Assembly (NCBI RefSeq): GCF_014647595.1
Contig: NZ_BMPM01000001.1
Coordinates: forward strand, 558,001 to 622,000
Source: Paenarthrobacter histidinolovorans
Lineage (GTDB): Bacteria > Actinomycetota > Actinomycetes > Actinomycetales > Micrococcaceae
Length of the DNA: 64,000 nucleotides
Direction of reading: 5' to 3'
Positions 25,724 through 33,955 of this stretch are shown piece after piece. Position 1 is the stretch's first letter. Every line of letters starts with the position of its first letter. A program made the position numbers and the translations under genes. The notes under the pieces were generated by a model. That model was not told the DNA's origin. It did no database searches and was given only the letters and a program-made list of their open reading frames with translations.

Positions 25724-27285
25724 TGCTTCATTTCTCCGTTCCGGGTTTCGCTGGCTCGGGTTTCACTGCTTCGGGTTTCGCTGGCTCGGGCTTCACTGCT
25801 TCGGGCTTCACTGACGAGGGTTTCACCTTTTCGCTGCTCACCCGCATCCGAAGGAGCCGACGGTAGGGCCAACCGGACTTCCGTGCCGTCGCTGCTGCTG
25901 TTGATGACCGCGGTGCCACCGTGCCGTTTCATTCGGCCGATGATCGATTCCTTGACGCCCAGTCGATCGTCGGGCACGGCGTCAAGGACAAAACCGGGAC
26001 CCCGGTCCTTGATGAAGATCTCAGTGTTGCCCTCGGTACTCTCAAGGTAAACCGAGACCGTTCCGCCACCATGCCGGGCCGCATTGAGCATCGCTTCCCT
26101 GGCCGCCTGCACCAGGGCCTCGTGCCGTTCCGTCATTTCGGTATCGCCCACTGTGACCACTTCAACTGCGTTGCCGTGGGAGTCCTCAACTTCGGCCGCG
26201 ATCGACTTGATCCGCTCAGCCAGGAGGCCTGTTTCCTTGGCCGGGTCGCTGAAGAGCCAGGCCCGCAGTTCGCGTTCCTGTGCGCGTGCAAGGCGGACGA
26301 CGTCCTGTTCGGATCCCGCCCTCCGCTGGATAAGTGCCAGTGTCTGGAGCACAGAGTCATGTAGATGGGCGGCGATTTCGGCGCGCTCGGTCTCACGGAC
26401 ACGTCCGGCCCGCTCGGTTTCCAGATCCTTCCAGAACTTCAGCCCCCAGGGCAGCAACACCAAGGCAACGCCACCCAGGACAGCCACGGAGGCCAGCAGG
26501 GCAAGCCAGGTCTGTTCCCACGAGCCCGAACCGGACACCATCACCAGGACGCCTGCCACAACCAGCGCCAGGCCCGCTGCGAGGCGGACCCAGCCACCGG
26601 CCTGGTCCGCTTTTGTCTTGTCCACCAGGCCCGCCCTGCGGGTTTCATCCAGCTGCATCCACGCGATGGCCGCTCCACCCAGGATGGCCGCTGCGGGAAT
26701 CAAAGTCCCCAAAGGTACGTCAACACCGAATTGGCGGGCGATCAGGATGGCGGCCACCAGCAGCAGCGCAGCACCGAGGAGGATCTCCTTGCCGTACTGG
26801 ATCTTCCGGAAGGAGAACCAGGAGCCCAGCGGGTTGCCGTCCCACCAGCTTCCAGGCGGATTTGGGACGTCCTCTGCAACTGCTGCGGCCGGCCCCGTGG
26901 TTCCGGCCGCCACCGAGCCACCACCCGCCGCACCAGCCACCGCCGGTCCGCTGAAAGCCGCCGGTGCGGGTCCGGCGTCGTACGTTTGTTGCGGCCGGGC
27001 CGCAGTGGCGCCGCCGGCCGGCAGTGGCGGCAGGCTGACGGCAGGAGCAATGGGCGACGCCGGACGGCGGGCATTGCGCTTGGCGCTCTCATCCGCGGTG
27101 GGAACCATGGTCCACAGCCACGCATAGAACGCCACGCCTGCGCCGCCGGCAAAGCAGGCCAGCACCATGCCCAGCCGCACGAACTTGACCGGCCACCCCA
27201 GGTGATCCGCCAGTCCGCTGCAGACGCCCGCGATCATGCGGTCGCTGCTGCGGACCAGCGGGGGGCGTTCAACGGCGGTTGTCAT
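25720..27285 (-). CDS. sensor histidine kinase with N-terminal PspC domain
   Basis: This membrane kinase (521 aa) begins with a PspC domain (about residues 8-65, including SSDRMIAGVCSGLADHLG). An Ala/Pro-rich linker and a cluster of four to five membrane helices (about 170-275) follow. The HisKA_3 dimerisation region has its phosphoaccepting His in AAHLHDSVLQTLAL. The ATPase domain has EAMLNAARHGG and DRGPGF. The C-terminus is a run of pentapeptide repeats encoded by 15-bp units. I took the ATG at 27285; an ATG at 27297 is possible. The signal sensed is unknown, but envelope stress is likely from the PspC/LiaF context. Confidence 0.9.
   Translation of the reverse strand: MTTAVERPPLVRSSDRMIAGVCSGLADHLGWPVKFVRLGMVLACFAGGAGVAFYAWLWTMVPTADESAKRNARRPASPIAPAVSLPPLPAGGATAARPQQTYDAGPAPAAFSGPAVAGAAGGGSVAAGTTGPAAAVAEDVPNPPGSWWDGNPLGSWFSFRKIQYGKEILLGAALLLVAAILIARQFGVDVPLGTLIPAAAILGGAAIAWMQLDETRRAGLVDKTKADQAGGWVRLAAGLALVVAGVLVMVSGSGSWEQTWLALLASVAVLGGVALVLLPWGLKFWKDLETERAGRVRETERAEIAAHLHDSVLQTLALIQRRAGSEQDVVRLARAQERELRAWLFSDPAKETGLLAERIKSIAAEVEDSHGNAVEVVTVGDTEMTERHEALVQAAREAMLNAARHGGGTVSVYLESTEGNTEIFIKDRGPGFVLDAVPDDRLGVKESIIGRMKRHGGTAVINSSSDGTEVRLALPSAPSDAGEQRKGETLVSEARSSEARASETRSSETRASETRNGEMKQ
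25743..25826 (-). repeat. 15-bp tandem repeats at the 3' end of the kinase gene
   Basis: Five and a half 15-nt units of the type GGGTTTCGCTGGCTC (on +) alternate in an ABAB pattern. They encode S-E-(A/T)-R-(S/A) pentapeptides. Units 1 and 3 are identical. Copy changes would only alter the length of the C-terminal tail. Confidence 0.85.
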
Positions 27286-27304
27286 GTACCAATCCAAACA
27301 CGGA

Positions 27305-27364
27305 TCAGGGTTCCCCGAACCGGATTCCGGCAGGGTCAGGGGCTCTCTCAGGGATCATTCAGGG
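27305..27364. promoter_or_regulatory. TCAGGG repeats in the divergent kinase/PspC promoter region
   Basis: TCAGGG occurs four times (27305, 27336, 27348, 27359); the last three are spaced 12 and 11 nt, about one helical turn. They lie between the divergent starts at 27285 and 27411. They are candidate binding sites for the LiaR-like regulator or another factor. Confidence 0.4.
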
Positions 27365-27410
27365 TATCCCCCAGTAGAGGGCAAGCAGGCCTGGACGGCA
27401 GGATCGAAGT

Positions 27411-28976
27411 ATGAACGCGAACAGCATGAACCCAGAGGAACCCGGAACGCCCGGCACCGCCGGCCCTTCCGGCTCCAGCGGCTCCGCCGGCCCTTCCGAC
27501 TCCGGCGCTTCCGGATCAACCTCCGGGGCTTCCGGATCAACCTCCGGGGCTTCCGGATCAACCTCCGGGGCTGCGGACCAGCCCACCGCCGGAGCGTCCG
27601 CCGGGACGGGCCCCGCAGCCGGCAGCTATGCGCCAGCGGGCGACGTTCCCCAGGCGCCCCAACAGAACTTCTTCGACTGGATCCGCAGCCAAGGCATCCG
27701 CCGCGGACCTGACCGCTGGATCGGCGGAGTTTCCAGTGGAGTGGCCCACCGGTTCGGCATTGATCCGCTGATCGTCCGCGGAATCTTCATTGTCCTGGCG
27801 CTCTTCGCCGGAGTCGGGGTTCTCCTCTACGGCATCGCGTGGGCACTCCTGCCCGAACCGGACGGCCGGATCCACGTCCAGGAGGCAGGCGCCGGGCGCT
27901 GGTCGGGAGGAATGACAGGCGCGCTCATCACCGTCATCATCGGACTTCCAAGCCTGGGCCGCGGTTTCTGGGGATGGGGTTGGAACGGACTGCCCGGCCT
28001 GTTCTGGACGCTGTTCTGGATGGGCGGTGTCTTCTACCTGATCTACTACCTGGTCCAGCGGAACAAGGCGTCAAAAGGGGCCACTCCCATGAGCCCGCAG
28101 AACTACGCGGCGGCACCCGGCGGAACCGCCGCCTACGGCGCTCCGGCCGCCTACCCGGCCTCCCCGGCTGCGACAAGCAACACCGGCGTACCTGTCTACG
28201 GTGCGGGCACTCCTTCGGGACCCCGCAGCGGAGTCCATGCTCCGGGCGGGTACGGTTCCGGGCCGACCCCTCCTTCAGGTCCGCGGCCGCCGTACGGCCC
28301 CACTCCCCCGCAAGGCTGGGCCCCGAAGCCGGTCACGCCCAAACGCAAAGGACCCGGCGCCGCCATCGTCGCAGTGTCGGCAGGTGCAGCGCTCCTGGCC
28401 GGCGGCACGTTGAAGGCCCTCGACGCCGGTCACGTCATCGACCTGGGCAACACTGCCAACGCTGTGGTGTGGGCTACGGCCGCAGCCGTATTGGGCCTGG
28501 GCATTGTGATCGCCGGGCTCCGGGGAAGGACGTCGGGATTCCTGGGCTTCCTGGCCGTGGTCGCACTGATCATTGGAGGAATCTTCAACGTGGTTCCCAG
28601 GAACGGCGACCGCTGGACATTCCATGATGTCAATTGGGCACCGACCAGCTTGGAGCAGGCAAAACAGGGCATTAGTGTCACCGGTGCCAAGGGCACTGTG
28701 GACCTGAGCAATGTCGCAACCACGCCGCCGCTGATCTCCGAGGTCCTTGTCCCGGTGGACGCCACCGCCAGCAACGTCACGGTCATCATCCCCGACGATG
28801 TTCCAGTGGAGGTCAAGGCGGACATGACCTTCGGCAACCTGAACGAGCGCGGGGCCGACCGGGGTGGACGCCTCCAGGACGACCGAACCCTCTACAACAC
28901 CGGGAAACCGGGGGCCAATCTCGTTGTGGAAATTGACGGAACCTTCAGCAACGTGACCATCAAGGAAGGAAACTGA
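27411..28976 (+). CDS. PspC-domain membrane protein with LiaF-like C-terminus
   Basis: This 521-residue protein starts with about 75 Gly/Ser/Ala-rich residues that include three ASGSTSG repeats. A PspC domain follows (about 95-150, GPDRWIGGVSSGVAHRFG). Further membrane helices, a Pro/Gly-rich linker and a second hydrophobic block come next. The C-terminal beta-rich domain (about 410-521, ISVTGAKGTVDLSNV through NVTIKEG) resembles the LiaF/DUF4097 adhesin-like fold. In LiaFRS systems LiaF restrains the kinase, which fits its position divergent from the kinase gene. AGGA lies before the ATG. It leads a three-gene operon. Confidence 0.85.
   Translation: MNANSMNPEEPGTPGTAGPSGSSGSAGPSDSGASGSTSGASGSTSGASGSTSGAADQPTAGASAGTGPAAGSYAPAGDVPQAPQQNFFDWIRSQGIRRGPDRWIGGVSSGVAHRFGIDPLIVRGIFIVLALFAGVGVLLYGIAWALLPEPDGRIHVQEAGAGRWSGGMTGALITVIIGLPSLGRGFWGWGWNGLPGLFWTLFWMGGVFYLIYYLVQRNKASKGATPMSPQNYAAAPGGTAAYGAPAAYPASPAATSNTGVPVYGAGTPSGPRSGVHAPGGYGSGPTPPSGPRPPYGPTPPQGWAPKPVTPKRKGPGAAIVAVSAGAALLAGGTLKALDAGHVIDLGNTANAVVWATAAAVLGLGIVIAGLRGRTSGFLGFLAVVALIIGGIFNVVPRNGDRWTFHDVNWAPTSLEQAKQGISVTGAKGTVDLSNVATTPPLISEVLVPVDATASNVTVIIPDDVPVEVKADMTFGNLNERGADRGGRLQDDRTLYNTGKPGANLVVEIDGTFSNVTIKEGN
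27507..27569 (+). repeat. three perfect 21-bp tandem repeats in the PspC gene
   Basis: Three identical 21-nt copies (27507-27527, 27528-27548, 27549-27569) encode ASGSTSG each. Perfect identity at the DNA level points to recent copy-number change. Confidence 0.95.
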
Positions 28977-28977
28977 C

Positions 28978-29352
28978 ATGAGCACGAACGAGCCTTTCGA
29001 AACCCCCGGGTCACAGCCCACCGAGCCACTGCCCAAGGGAACCCGCCCTACCGAAGCACTGCCGAAGCCCGGCCTTAAGCAGATCCCCCTGACGCCTCCC
29101 TTGGAGCCTGCCTTCCGGGTGGAACAAGAGAAGGAGGCCGATCCCACGCAGGCACGCATTGGAACCGTGGTGTGGGGGCTGATCGTGGTGGCTCTGGCTG
29201 CACTGATCATCATTTCCACTCTTGGCTGGGTGTCCTTGAACGGTACGTATGTGCTGATCGGCCTGATGATCGGAGCCGGCGCCGCCTTGGTGGTCGGCGG
29301 ACTCCTCTCGGCCCGCAAGGGATCCGGGAAATCAACGAACCCGGCCCCTTGA
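28978..29352 (+). CDS. small membrane protein of the PspC operon
   Basis: This 124-residue protein has a hydrophilic Pro-rich N-terminal half (residues 1-58) and two transmembrane helices (about 61-82 and 88-110). It starts one base after the stop of the PspC/LiaF-like gene and is followed 49 nt later by a small PspC gene. I recognise no named family. Operon position implies a part in the same envelope-stress function. Confidence 0.8.
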   Translation: MSTNEPFETPGSQPTEPLPKGTRPTEALPKPGLKQIPLTPPLEPAFRVEQEKEADPTQARIGTVVWGLIVVALAALIIISTLGWVSLNGTYVLIGLMIGAGAALVVGGLLSARKGSGKSTNPAP

Positions 29353-29401
29353 TCCATCCAATCCACGTGACAAAGCAACCACAACAGGGAAGTGTGTAGC
29401 C

Positions 29402-29650
29402 ATGGACAAGTTCTTCAGCATCGTCAGGGGCTTCGGCCTGAAGCGGGGACCACAACGCTGGCTGGGCGGCGTATGCGGAGGCATTGCCGCGAAGCTCAGG
29501 GTGGACGTAGCTTATGTCCGGGTTGCTTTCCTGCTGTTCTGCCTGCTTCCGGGACCGGCAGTGGTGGTGTACATCCTCGGCTGGCTCATCCTTCCGGACC
29601 AGAACGGCAAGATCGCCCTCGAATCCTTCATCAGCCAACGGTCCCGGTAA
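29402..29650 (+). CDS. small PspC-domain protein
   Basis: This 82-residue protein is almost entirely one PspC domain. RGPQRWLGGVCGGIAAKL aligns with the PspC motif of the kinase and of the large PspC protein upstream. A hydrophobic helix pair follows, ending in YILGWLILPD. PspC proteins sit in the inner membrane and sense or buffer membrane stress. It is the last gene of the operon, before a strong terminator. Confidence 0.88.
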   Translation: MDKFFSIVRGFGLKRGPQRWLGGVCGGIAAKLRVDVAYVRVAFLLFCLLPGPAVVVYILGWLILPDQNGKIALESFISQRSR

Positions 29651-29678
29651 CCAGCTGGACAAACCCGGACACACAGGA

Positions 29679-29709
29679 AGCGCCCCGTCAACCGGCGGGG
29701 CGCTTTTTT
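29679..29709 (+). terminator. PspC operon terminator
   Basis: A 9-bp GC stem (29679-29687 with 29696-29704) closes an 8-nt loop and runs into TTTTTT (29704-29709). It is the most canonical intrinsic terminator in the window. Confidence 0.93.
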
Positions 29710-29762
29710 GCTGATTTCGGCCATGTTTCGAGCACCGCACAGTTGGACTCAAAGGTAACCGT

Positions 29763-29793
29763 TTGTGTCGCACCCCACATGCCCGTCTACAAT
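29763..29793 (+). promoter_or_regulatory. candidate pfkA promoter
   Basis: TTGTGT (29763-29768) and TACAAT (29788-29793) are 19 nt apart. The predicted leader is about 50 nt. The -10 is good but the spacing is long. Confidence 0.45.
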
Positions 29794-29852
29794 CATGGGG
29801 AGCTCAGCGTGGCGCTCTTGCACGTATTCCTCCAAGCCATGAGTGAGCAAAC

Positions 29853-30878
29853 ATGAAAATTGGCATTCTTACCAGCGGTGGCGACTGCCCCGGACTCAAC
29901 GCAGTGATCCGGGGAGCAGTCCTCAAAGGCATCGCCATCCACGGCCAGGAATTCGTCGGCTTCCGCGACGGCTGGCGCGGCGTGGTTGAAGGCGATGTCA
30001 TCGACATTCCCCGCACCATGGTCCGCGGCATCGCCAAGCAGGGTGGAACCATTCTGGGAACTTCCCGCACCAACCCGTTCGAAAACGGTGGCGGTCCGGA
30101 TGTCATCAAGGCCCACATGGAACGTTTGGGGATCGACGCAATCATCGCGATCGGTGGCGAGGGAACCCTGGCTGCGGCCAAACGCCTCACCGACGCCGGC
30201 CTGAAAATCGTTGGCGTGCCCAAGACGGTGGACAACGACCTCGACGCCACTGACTACACCTTCGGCTTTGACACCGCAGTCCAGATCGCCACCGAAGCCA
30301 TCGACCGGCTCCGCACCACGGGCGAATCGCACCACCGCTGCATGATCGCCGAGGTCATGGGTCGCCACGTTGGCTGGATTGCCCTCCACGCAGGCATGGC
30401 GGCCGGCGCCCACGCGATCCTGATTCCGGAGCAGAAGGCCAGCATCGAACAGATCACCGAATGGGTCCAGGAAGCCCACGACCGTGGCCGTGCGCCCTTG
30501 GTGGTTGTGGCGGAGGGCTTTGTTCCGGACCACATGGAATCCCCGCACTCCGAGCGTGGCCTGGATACTTTCGGCCGGCCCCGCCTGGGTGGCATCGCCG
30601 ACCAGCTGGCCCCGGAGATCGAGGCCCGTACCGGCATTGAAACCCGCGCCACCATCCTCGGACACATCCAGCGCGGTGGCGTACCCACCGCCTACGACCG
30701 CGTCCTTGCTACCCGGCTCGGCATGGCTGCCATCGACTCCGTGGTCGAAGGCCGCTGGGGCACCATGGTTGCCCTCAAGGGCACGGACATCTCGCACGTG
30801 GGCTTCGAGGAAGCCCTCGGCAAGCTCAAGACCGTGCCGCAGCACCGCTACGACGAAGCATCGGTCCTGTTCGGCTAG
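29853..30878 (+). CDS. pfkA: 6-phosphofructokinase
   Basis: This 341-residue enzyme phosphorylates fructose 6-phosphate, the committed step of glycolysis, in the cytosol. The N-terminus KIGILTSGGDCPGLNAVIRG and the core PKTVDNDLDATDYTFGFDTA place it in the group A2/mixed-substrate PFKs common in actinobacteria. The phosphoryl-donor motif is GGEGTL, with Gly where pyrophosphate enzymes have Asp, so ATP is the likely donor. The Lys in PKTVDND is the residue usually seen in the pyrophosphate group. The catalytic Asp is in VDND. A GNAT gene follows after 9 nt. Confidence 0.95.
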   Translation: MKIGILTSGGDCPGLNAVIRGAVLKGIAIHGQEFVGFRDGWRGVVEGDVIDIPRTMVRGIAKQGGTILGTSRTNPFENGGGPDVIKAHMERLGIDAIIAIGGEGTLAAAKRLTDAGLKIVGVPKTVDNDLDATDYTFGFDTAVQIATEAIDRLRTTGESHHRCMIAEVMGRHVGWIALHAGMAAGAHAILIPEQKASIEQITEWVQEAHDRGRAPLVVVAEGFVPDHMESPHSERGLDTFGRPRLGGIADQLAPEIEARTGIETRATILGHIQRGGVPTAYDRVLATRLGMAAIDSVVEGRWGTMVALKGTDISHVGFEEALGKLKTVPQHRYDEASVLFG

Positions 30879-30887
30879 GCTGAATCC
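30876..30887 (+). promoter_or_regulatory. leaderless-type promoter built on the pfkA stop codon
   Basis: TAGGCT (30876-30881) is 6 nt before the ATG of the GNAT gene. Its first three bases are the pfkA stop codon TAG. There is no Shine-Dalgarno. Transcription would start at the A of ATG. Confidence 0.55.
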
Positions 30888-31637
30888 ATGACTCTGGAGC
30901 CCACGTCCGCTGCCATCATCCAGCTGGCGTGGGCTCGCCATTTGGGGCTCGACGACGACGCTTTCGCCGGCGCTGCTGCCGAACTCTCCTCTGAGGGGAC
31001 TACTCCGGGCGACCCTGGCGCCAGGATCATCCGCGTTGACGACTCAGCCCGGGCGCTGGTCTTCCTGCGCTTGTTCGGCGTCTCGGCCCTGGTGGGTCCG
31101 CAGTGGGCGATTGATGCGGCGGCCGGAATCCCCGATACCGAATTGGCCCAGCACGTGACGTTGTTGACGCTGACGCGGTCGCACGGTGGGCACGGACTTG
31201 GTTCGTCGGCCCTGTTCTTCGCGGACGATCTTCCCCTGCAGCAGCCGTCCGAGGACCTCACCGTTTCGCACGGCAACCCCGAGGCCATCAGTCTTGAAGG
31301 ACTCTGCCCTCCGGATGACGTGAATGAAGTGGGACTCCACAATCTGGAACACCGGTTCACCATCATGCATCCGGAAGAGGAGCAGCCCACCCCTGTAGCC
31401 TGCGGGGCCTACTCCGAGTGGGAGGGCATCCTGGCCAACATGGGAGTCCTGGTGGCTCCCCCGTGGCGCAGGCGCGGAATCGGGACGCTGGCCGCTTCGA
31501 TCGCCGCGCACGAAGCCCTCGCTGCGGGGCTGACCCTGCAATGGAAAGCCGACGTCAGCAACACCGGAGCGCTCGCGATGGACCGCAGCCTTGGCTTCGC
31601 CACGGGCGGGCTCCACGCGAGCGTGCTCCTGGGCTGA
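30888..31637 (+). CDS. GNAT-family acetyltransferase
   Basis: This 249-residue protein has one recognisable GNAT domain at the C-terminus. NMGVLVAPPWRRRGIGTLAASIAAHEAL is the strand-4 and acetyl-CoA loop, followed by WKADVSNTGALAMDRSLGFATGG. The N-terminal 150 residues are less conserved and I do not recognise them. The substrate is unknown. It lies 9 nt after pfkA and may be read through from it, but a TAGGCT box 6 nt before the start suggests its own leaderless transcript. Confidence 0.8.
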   Translation: MTLEPTSAAIIQLAWARHLGLDDDAFAGAAAELSSEGTTPGDPGARIIRVDDSARALVFLRLFGVSALVGPQWAIDAAAGIPDTELAQHVTLLTLTRSHGGHGLGSSALFFADDLPLQQPSEDLTVSHGNPEAISLEGLCPPDDVNEVGLHNLEHRFTIMHPEEEQPTPVACGAYSEWEGILANMGVLVAPPWRRRGIGTLAASIAAHEALAAGLTLQWKADVSNTGALAMDRSLGFATGGLHASVLLG

Positions 31638-31712
31638 TTCTGCTCAGAGTTTTGTCCAGCCGATACCCTTCAGGCGGCCGCCCCGGGCATCAGCTGGACA
31701 AACTATCTACTC

Positions 31713-33233
31713 TTAGCGCGGGAGTTCGGCGTCAGCTGCCTCAGCCTGGACCGGCGGCTTGGCACCCCAACCGGAAACGGACTTCGGTTTGCCGAAGAAC
31801 AAGGTGACGACGGCGCCCAGCAGGATCGCGAAGGCCGGCAGCAGGATGGACTGGCTCATCGCCGTCGAGAAGCCTGCGTGCAGGAATTCCGGCAAAGTGC
31901 CGCCCATGGATACCTCGCCGACGGGCGCACCCGCTGGTGCGGCAGGAAGCTCAGCCGCCAGCCGCGACTGGATCAGGGCAGCGATCGCGGCCGAACCCAG
32001 CACGGCACCGATCTGGCGTGTGGTGTTGAAGACGCCCGAGCCCGCACCGGCCTGGCGCGGTTCCAGGTTGCGGGTGGTGGCGTTGGACACCGGCCCCCAA
32101 ATGAAGGCGTTGGCAACACCTTGCAAGGCGCTGGGCAGCAGGAACATCCAGATGGGAGTGTCCGGACCCAGCAAGGAAGCGGTCCAGAACAGGGCCGCGG
32201 AGAGGCATACCAGGCCAAAGGACGCGAACCATCGGGGGTTGGCCCGGTCGATCAGCTTGCCCACGAACGGGGCCAGGGCACCTGAGATCACTGCCATGGG
32301 GATCATGAGCAGGGCCGACTGCGTTGGTGTCAGGCCCCGGACTGTCTGGTAATAGAAGATGGTGGGCAACGGGAAGGCTGTCACCGTGAAGCCGACGGCC
32401 ATGATGGCGGTGTTGCCCAAGGAGAAATTGCGCTCCTTGAACAGGCCCAGGGGAAGCAGCGGTTCACCGCCGCGGCGTTCAAGGATCCACTGCCAGAGGA
32501 CGAAGACCACCAGAACCGCAAGGCCGGTGATGATCAGGCCCCACACGGAAATGAAACCGGTCACGGTGCCCCACTTGTAGGTCTGGCCTTCCTGGATTCC
32601 GAAGACCAGCAGGAACATCCCCACGGCGGAAAGCAGCACGCCCAGGACGTCGAAGGAGTGGCTGTGCGTGGTCAGTTTGGGCACGAACCGGGTGACCAGG
32701 ATGAAAGCGACAAGACCGATGGGGACGTTGACGAAGAAGATCCACTCCCAGCCGAGGCTGTCCACCAGCACGCCGCCCAGGATGGGGCCGACCAGCACGG
32801 CCATGCCTGCCGTGGCTCCCCACAGACCCATGGCCGCACCGCGCCGGTCCGGCGGGAAGATGCGCGTAATGACGGCCATGGTCTGGGGCGTCATCATCGC
32901 GGCGCCGAGGCCTTGGACAGCCCTGGCTGCGATCAGCATGGTCACGTCACCGGAGAGTCCGCACCACAGGGATGCCAAAGTAAAGACGACCAGGCCGATG
33001 AGGTACAGGTTCTTGGGCCCGAAGCGGTCGCCAAGCCTGCCGGTGATGAGAAGAGGTACCGCATAGGCCAGCAGGTAGGCGCTGGTGACCCAGATGACGG
33101 CGTTGATGTCTGTGTTAAGGCCTTCCATGATCCGCGGATTCGCGACCGACACAATGGTGGTGTCGATGAGGATCATGAAGAAGCCCACCACGAGTGACCA
33201 CAATGCGGGCCATGGCTTAGCTATGTTTTCCAA
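31713..33233 (-). CDS. MFS drug exporter, DHA2 (EmrB/QacA) family
   Basis: This membrane transporter of about 506 aa has 14 predicted helices. DHA2 proteins export drugs or toxic compounds with proton exchange. Motif A is seen as GRLGDRFGPKNLY near residue 70, and the first helix has the D1-type FFMILIDTTIVSVANP. The start is taken as TTG at 33233 with AAAGGA 6 nt before it, overlapping the PadR gene by 17 nt; longer starts would intrude into PadR. The coupling to PadR implies drug-inducible control. The substrate cannot be read from sequence. Confidence 0.9.
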   Translation of the reverse strand: MENIAKPWPALWSLVVGFFMILIDTTIVSVANPRIMEGLNTDINAVIWVTSAYLLAYAVPLLITGRLGDRFGPKNLYLIGLVVFTLASLWCGLSGDVTMLIAARAVQGLGAAMMTPQTMAVITRIFPPDRRGAAMGLWGATAGMAVLVGPILGGVLVDSLGWEWIFFVNVPIGLVAFILVTRFVPKLTTHSHSFDVLGVLLSAVGMFLLVFGIQEGQTYKWGTVTGFISVWGLIITGLAVLVVFVLWQWILERRGGEPLLPLGLFKERNFSLGNTAIMAVGFTVTAFPLPTIFYYQTVRGLTPTQSALLMIPMAVISGALAPFVGKLIDRANPRWFASFGLVCLSAALFWTASLLGPDTPIWMFLLPSALQGVANAFIWGPVSNATTRNLEPRQAGAGSGVFNTTRQIGAVLGSAAIAALIQSRLAAELPAAPAGAPVGEVSMGGTLPEFLHAGFSTAMSQSILLPAFAILLGAVVTLFFGKPKSVSGWGAKPPVQAEAADAELPR

Positions 33234-33846
33234 GGGATTCCTTTGGCTTGTTTGAAAGTCCGGTGAGGGCAGGGCGGGGTTCGTCCCAAGGCAGCTGCCC
33301 GGTGCCCAACTCCTCAAGGAGACCGCGGATCCACGCGATCTCGGTTCGAAGCATGGCTTGCTGATAAGTGATGTCGATCCAGTACTTGCGGTCCAGCCCC
33401 TTGGCCGTCACAGCCTCCTGGGCGTGGATCAGGAAGTCGAGGTCGGCGTTCAAGGCGACCACCCGGTCCTCCAGGAGGCCGGTCACCACCTTGGCGGGGA
33501 GATGGTGGGCTTCGGCAATGGCATGGGGAAAGACGGGGTATTCGTTGACGGGAGCGGCGAGCATGGCCTGAAGCCGTGCGTCCAACGCCGCGTGTCCGGC
33601 CTCCGTAATCCGATAGGTGGTCCGCTCGGGACGGTTGCCTTCGCGCTCCGTCCCTGTCGCCTCCACGAGTCCGTGTTCCTCAAGCCGGCCGACCGCGTGA
33701 TAGAGCGTGCCCGGACGGACCTTCACCAACCGGTCCTCGTGACGGGCCATCAGCAACTGGTACATCTCGTAGGGATGCATGGGTTGCTCGGCGAGAAGCG
33801 CCAGCGACGCAACGCCCAACGGCGTCAACTCAGCACTTTTGGCCAC
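33217..33846 (-). CDS. PadR-family transcriptional regulator
   Basis: This 209-residue repressor has the PadR winged helix at residues 8-85 (LTPLGVASLALLAEQPMHPYEM through GTLYHAVGRLEEHGLVE). A C-terminal helical dimerisation domain of the AphA/Vir_act type follows. The start is GTG at 33846. It is cotranscribed with the MFS exporter. PadR proteins usually repress their own operon and let go on binding a phenolic or drug ligand. Repeated TATTCCAC motifs upstream are a candidate operator. Confidence 0.9.
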   Translation of the reverse strand: MAKSAELTPLGVASLALLAEQPMHPYEMYQLLMARHEDRLVKVRPGTLYHAVGRLEEHGLVEATGTEREGNRPERTTYRITEAGHAALDARLQAMLAAPVNEYPVFPHAIAEAHHLPAKVVTGLLEDRVVALNADLDFLIHAQEAVTAKGLDRKYWIDITYQQAMLRTEIAWIRGLLEELGTGQLPWDEPRPALTGLSNKPKESLGKHS

Positions 33847-33868
33847 AGCCTGCCCCTCACATCAAGAA

Positions 33869-33898
33869 TATTCCACAACAACTATTCCACGTGGAGTA
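33869..33898 (-). promoter_or_regulatory. candidate PadR operator
   Basis: TATTCCAC occurs at 33869 and 33883 as a direct repeat with 14-nt period. The second copy is followed directly by the imperfect inverse GTGGAGTA (33891-33898), forming a CCACGTGG-centred dyad. It lies 23-52 nt upstream of the PadR start. Confidence 0.5.
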
Positions 33899-33955
33899 AT
33901 CAGGTGCAAGTGAACCCCGGCTGCAGCAGCAGCCGGGGTTGCTTGGAAGAATGGG

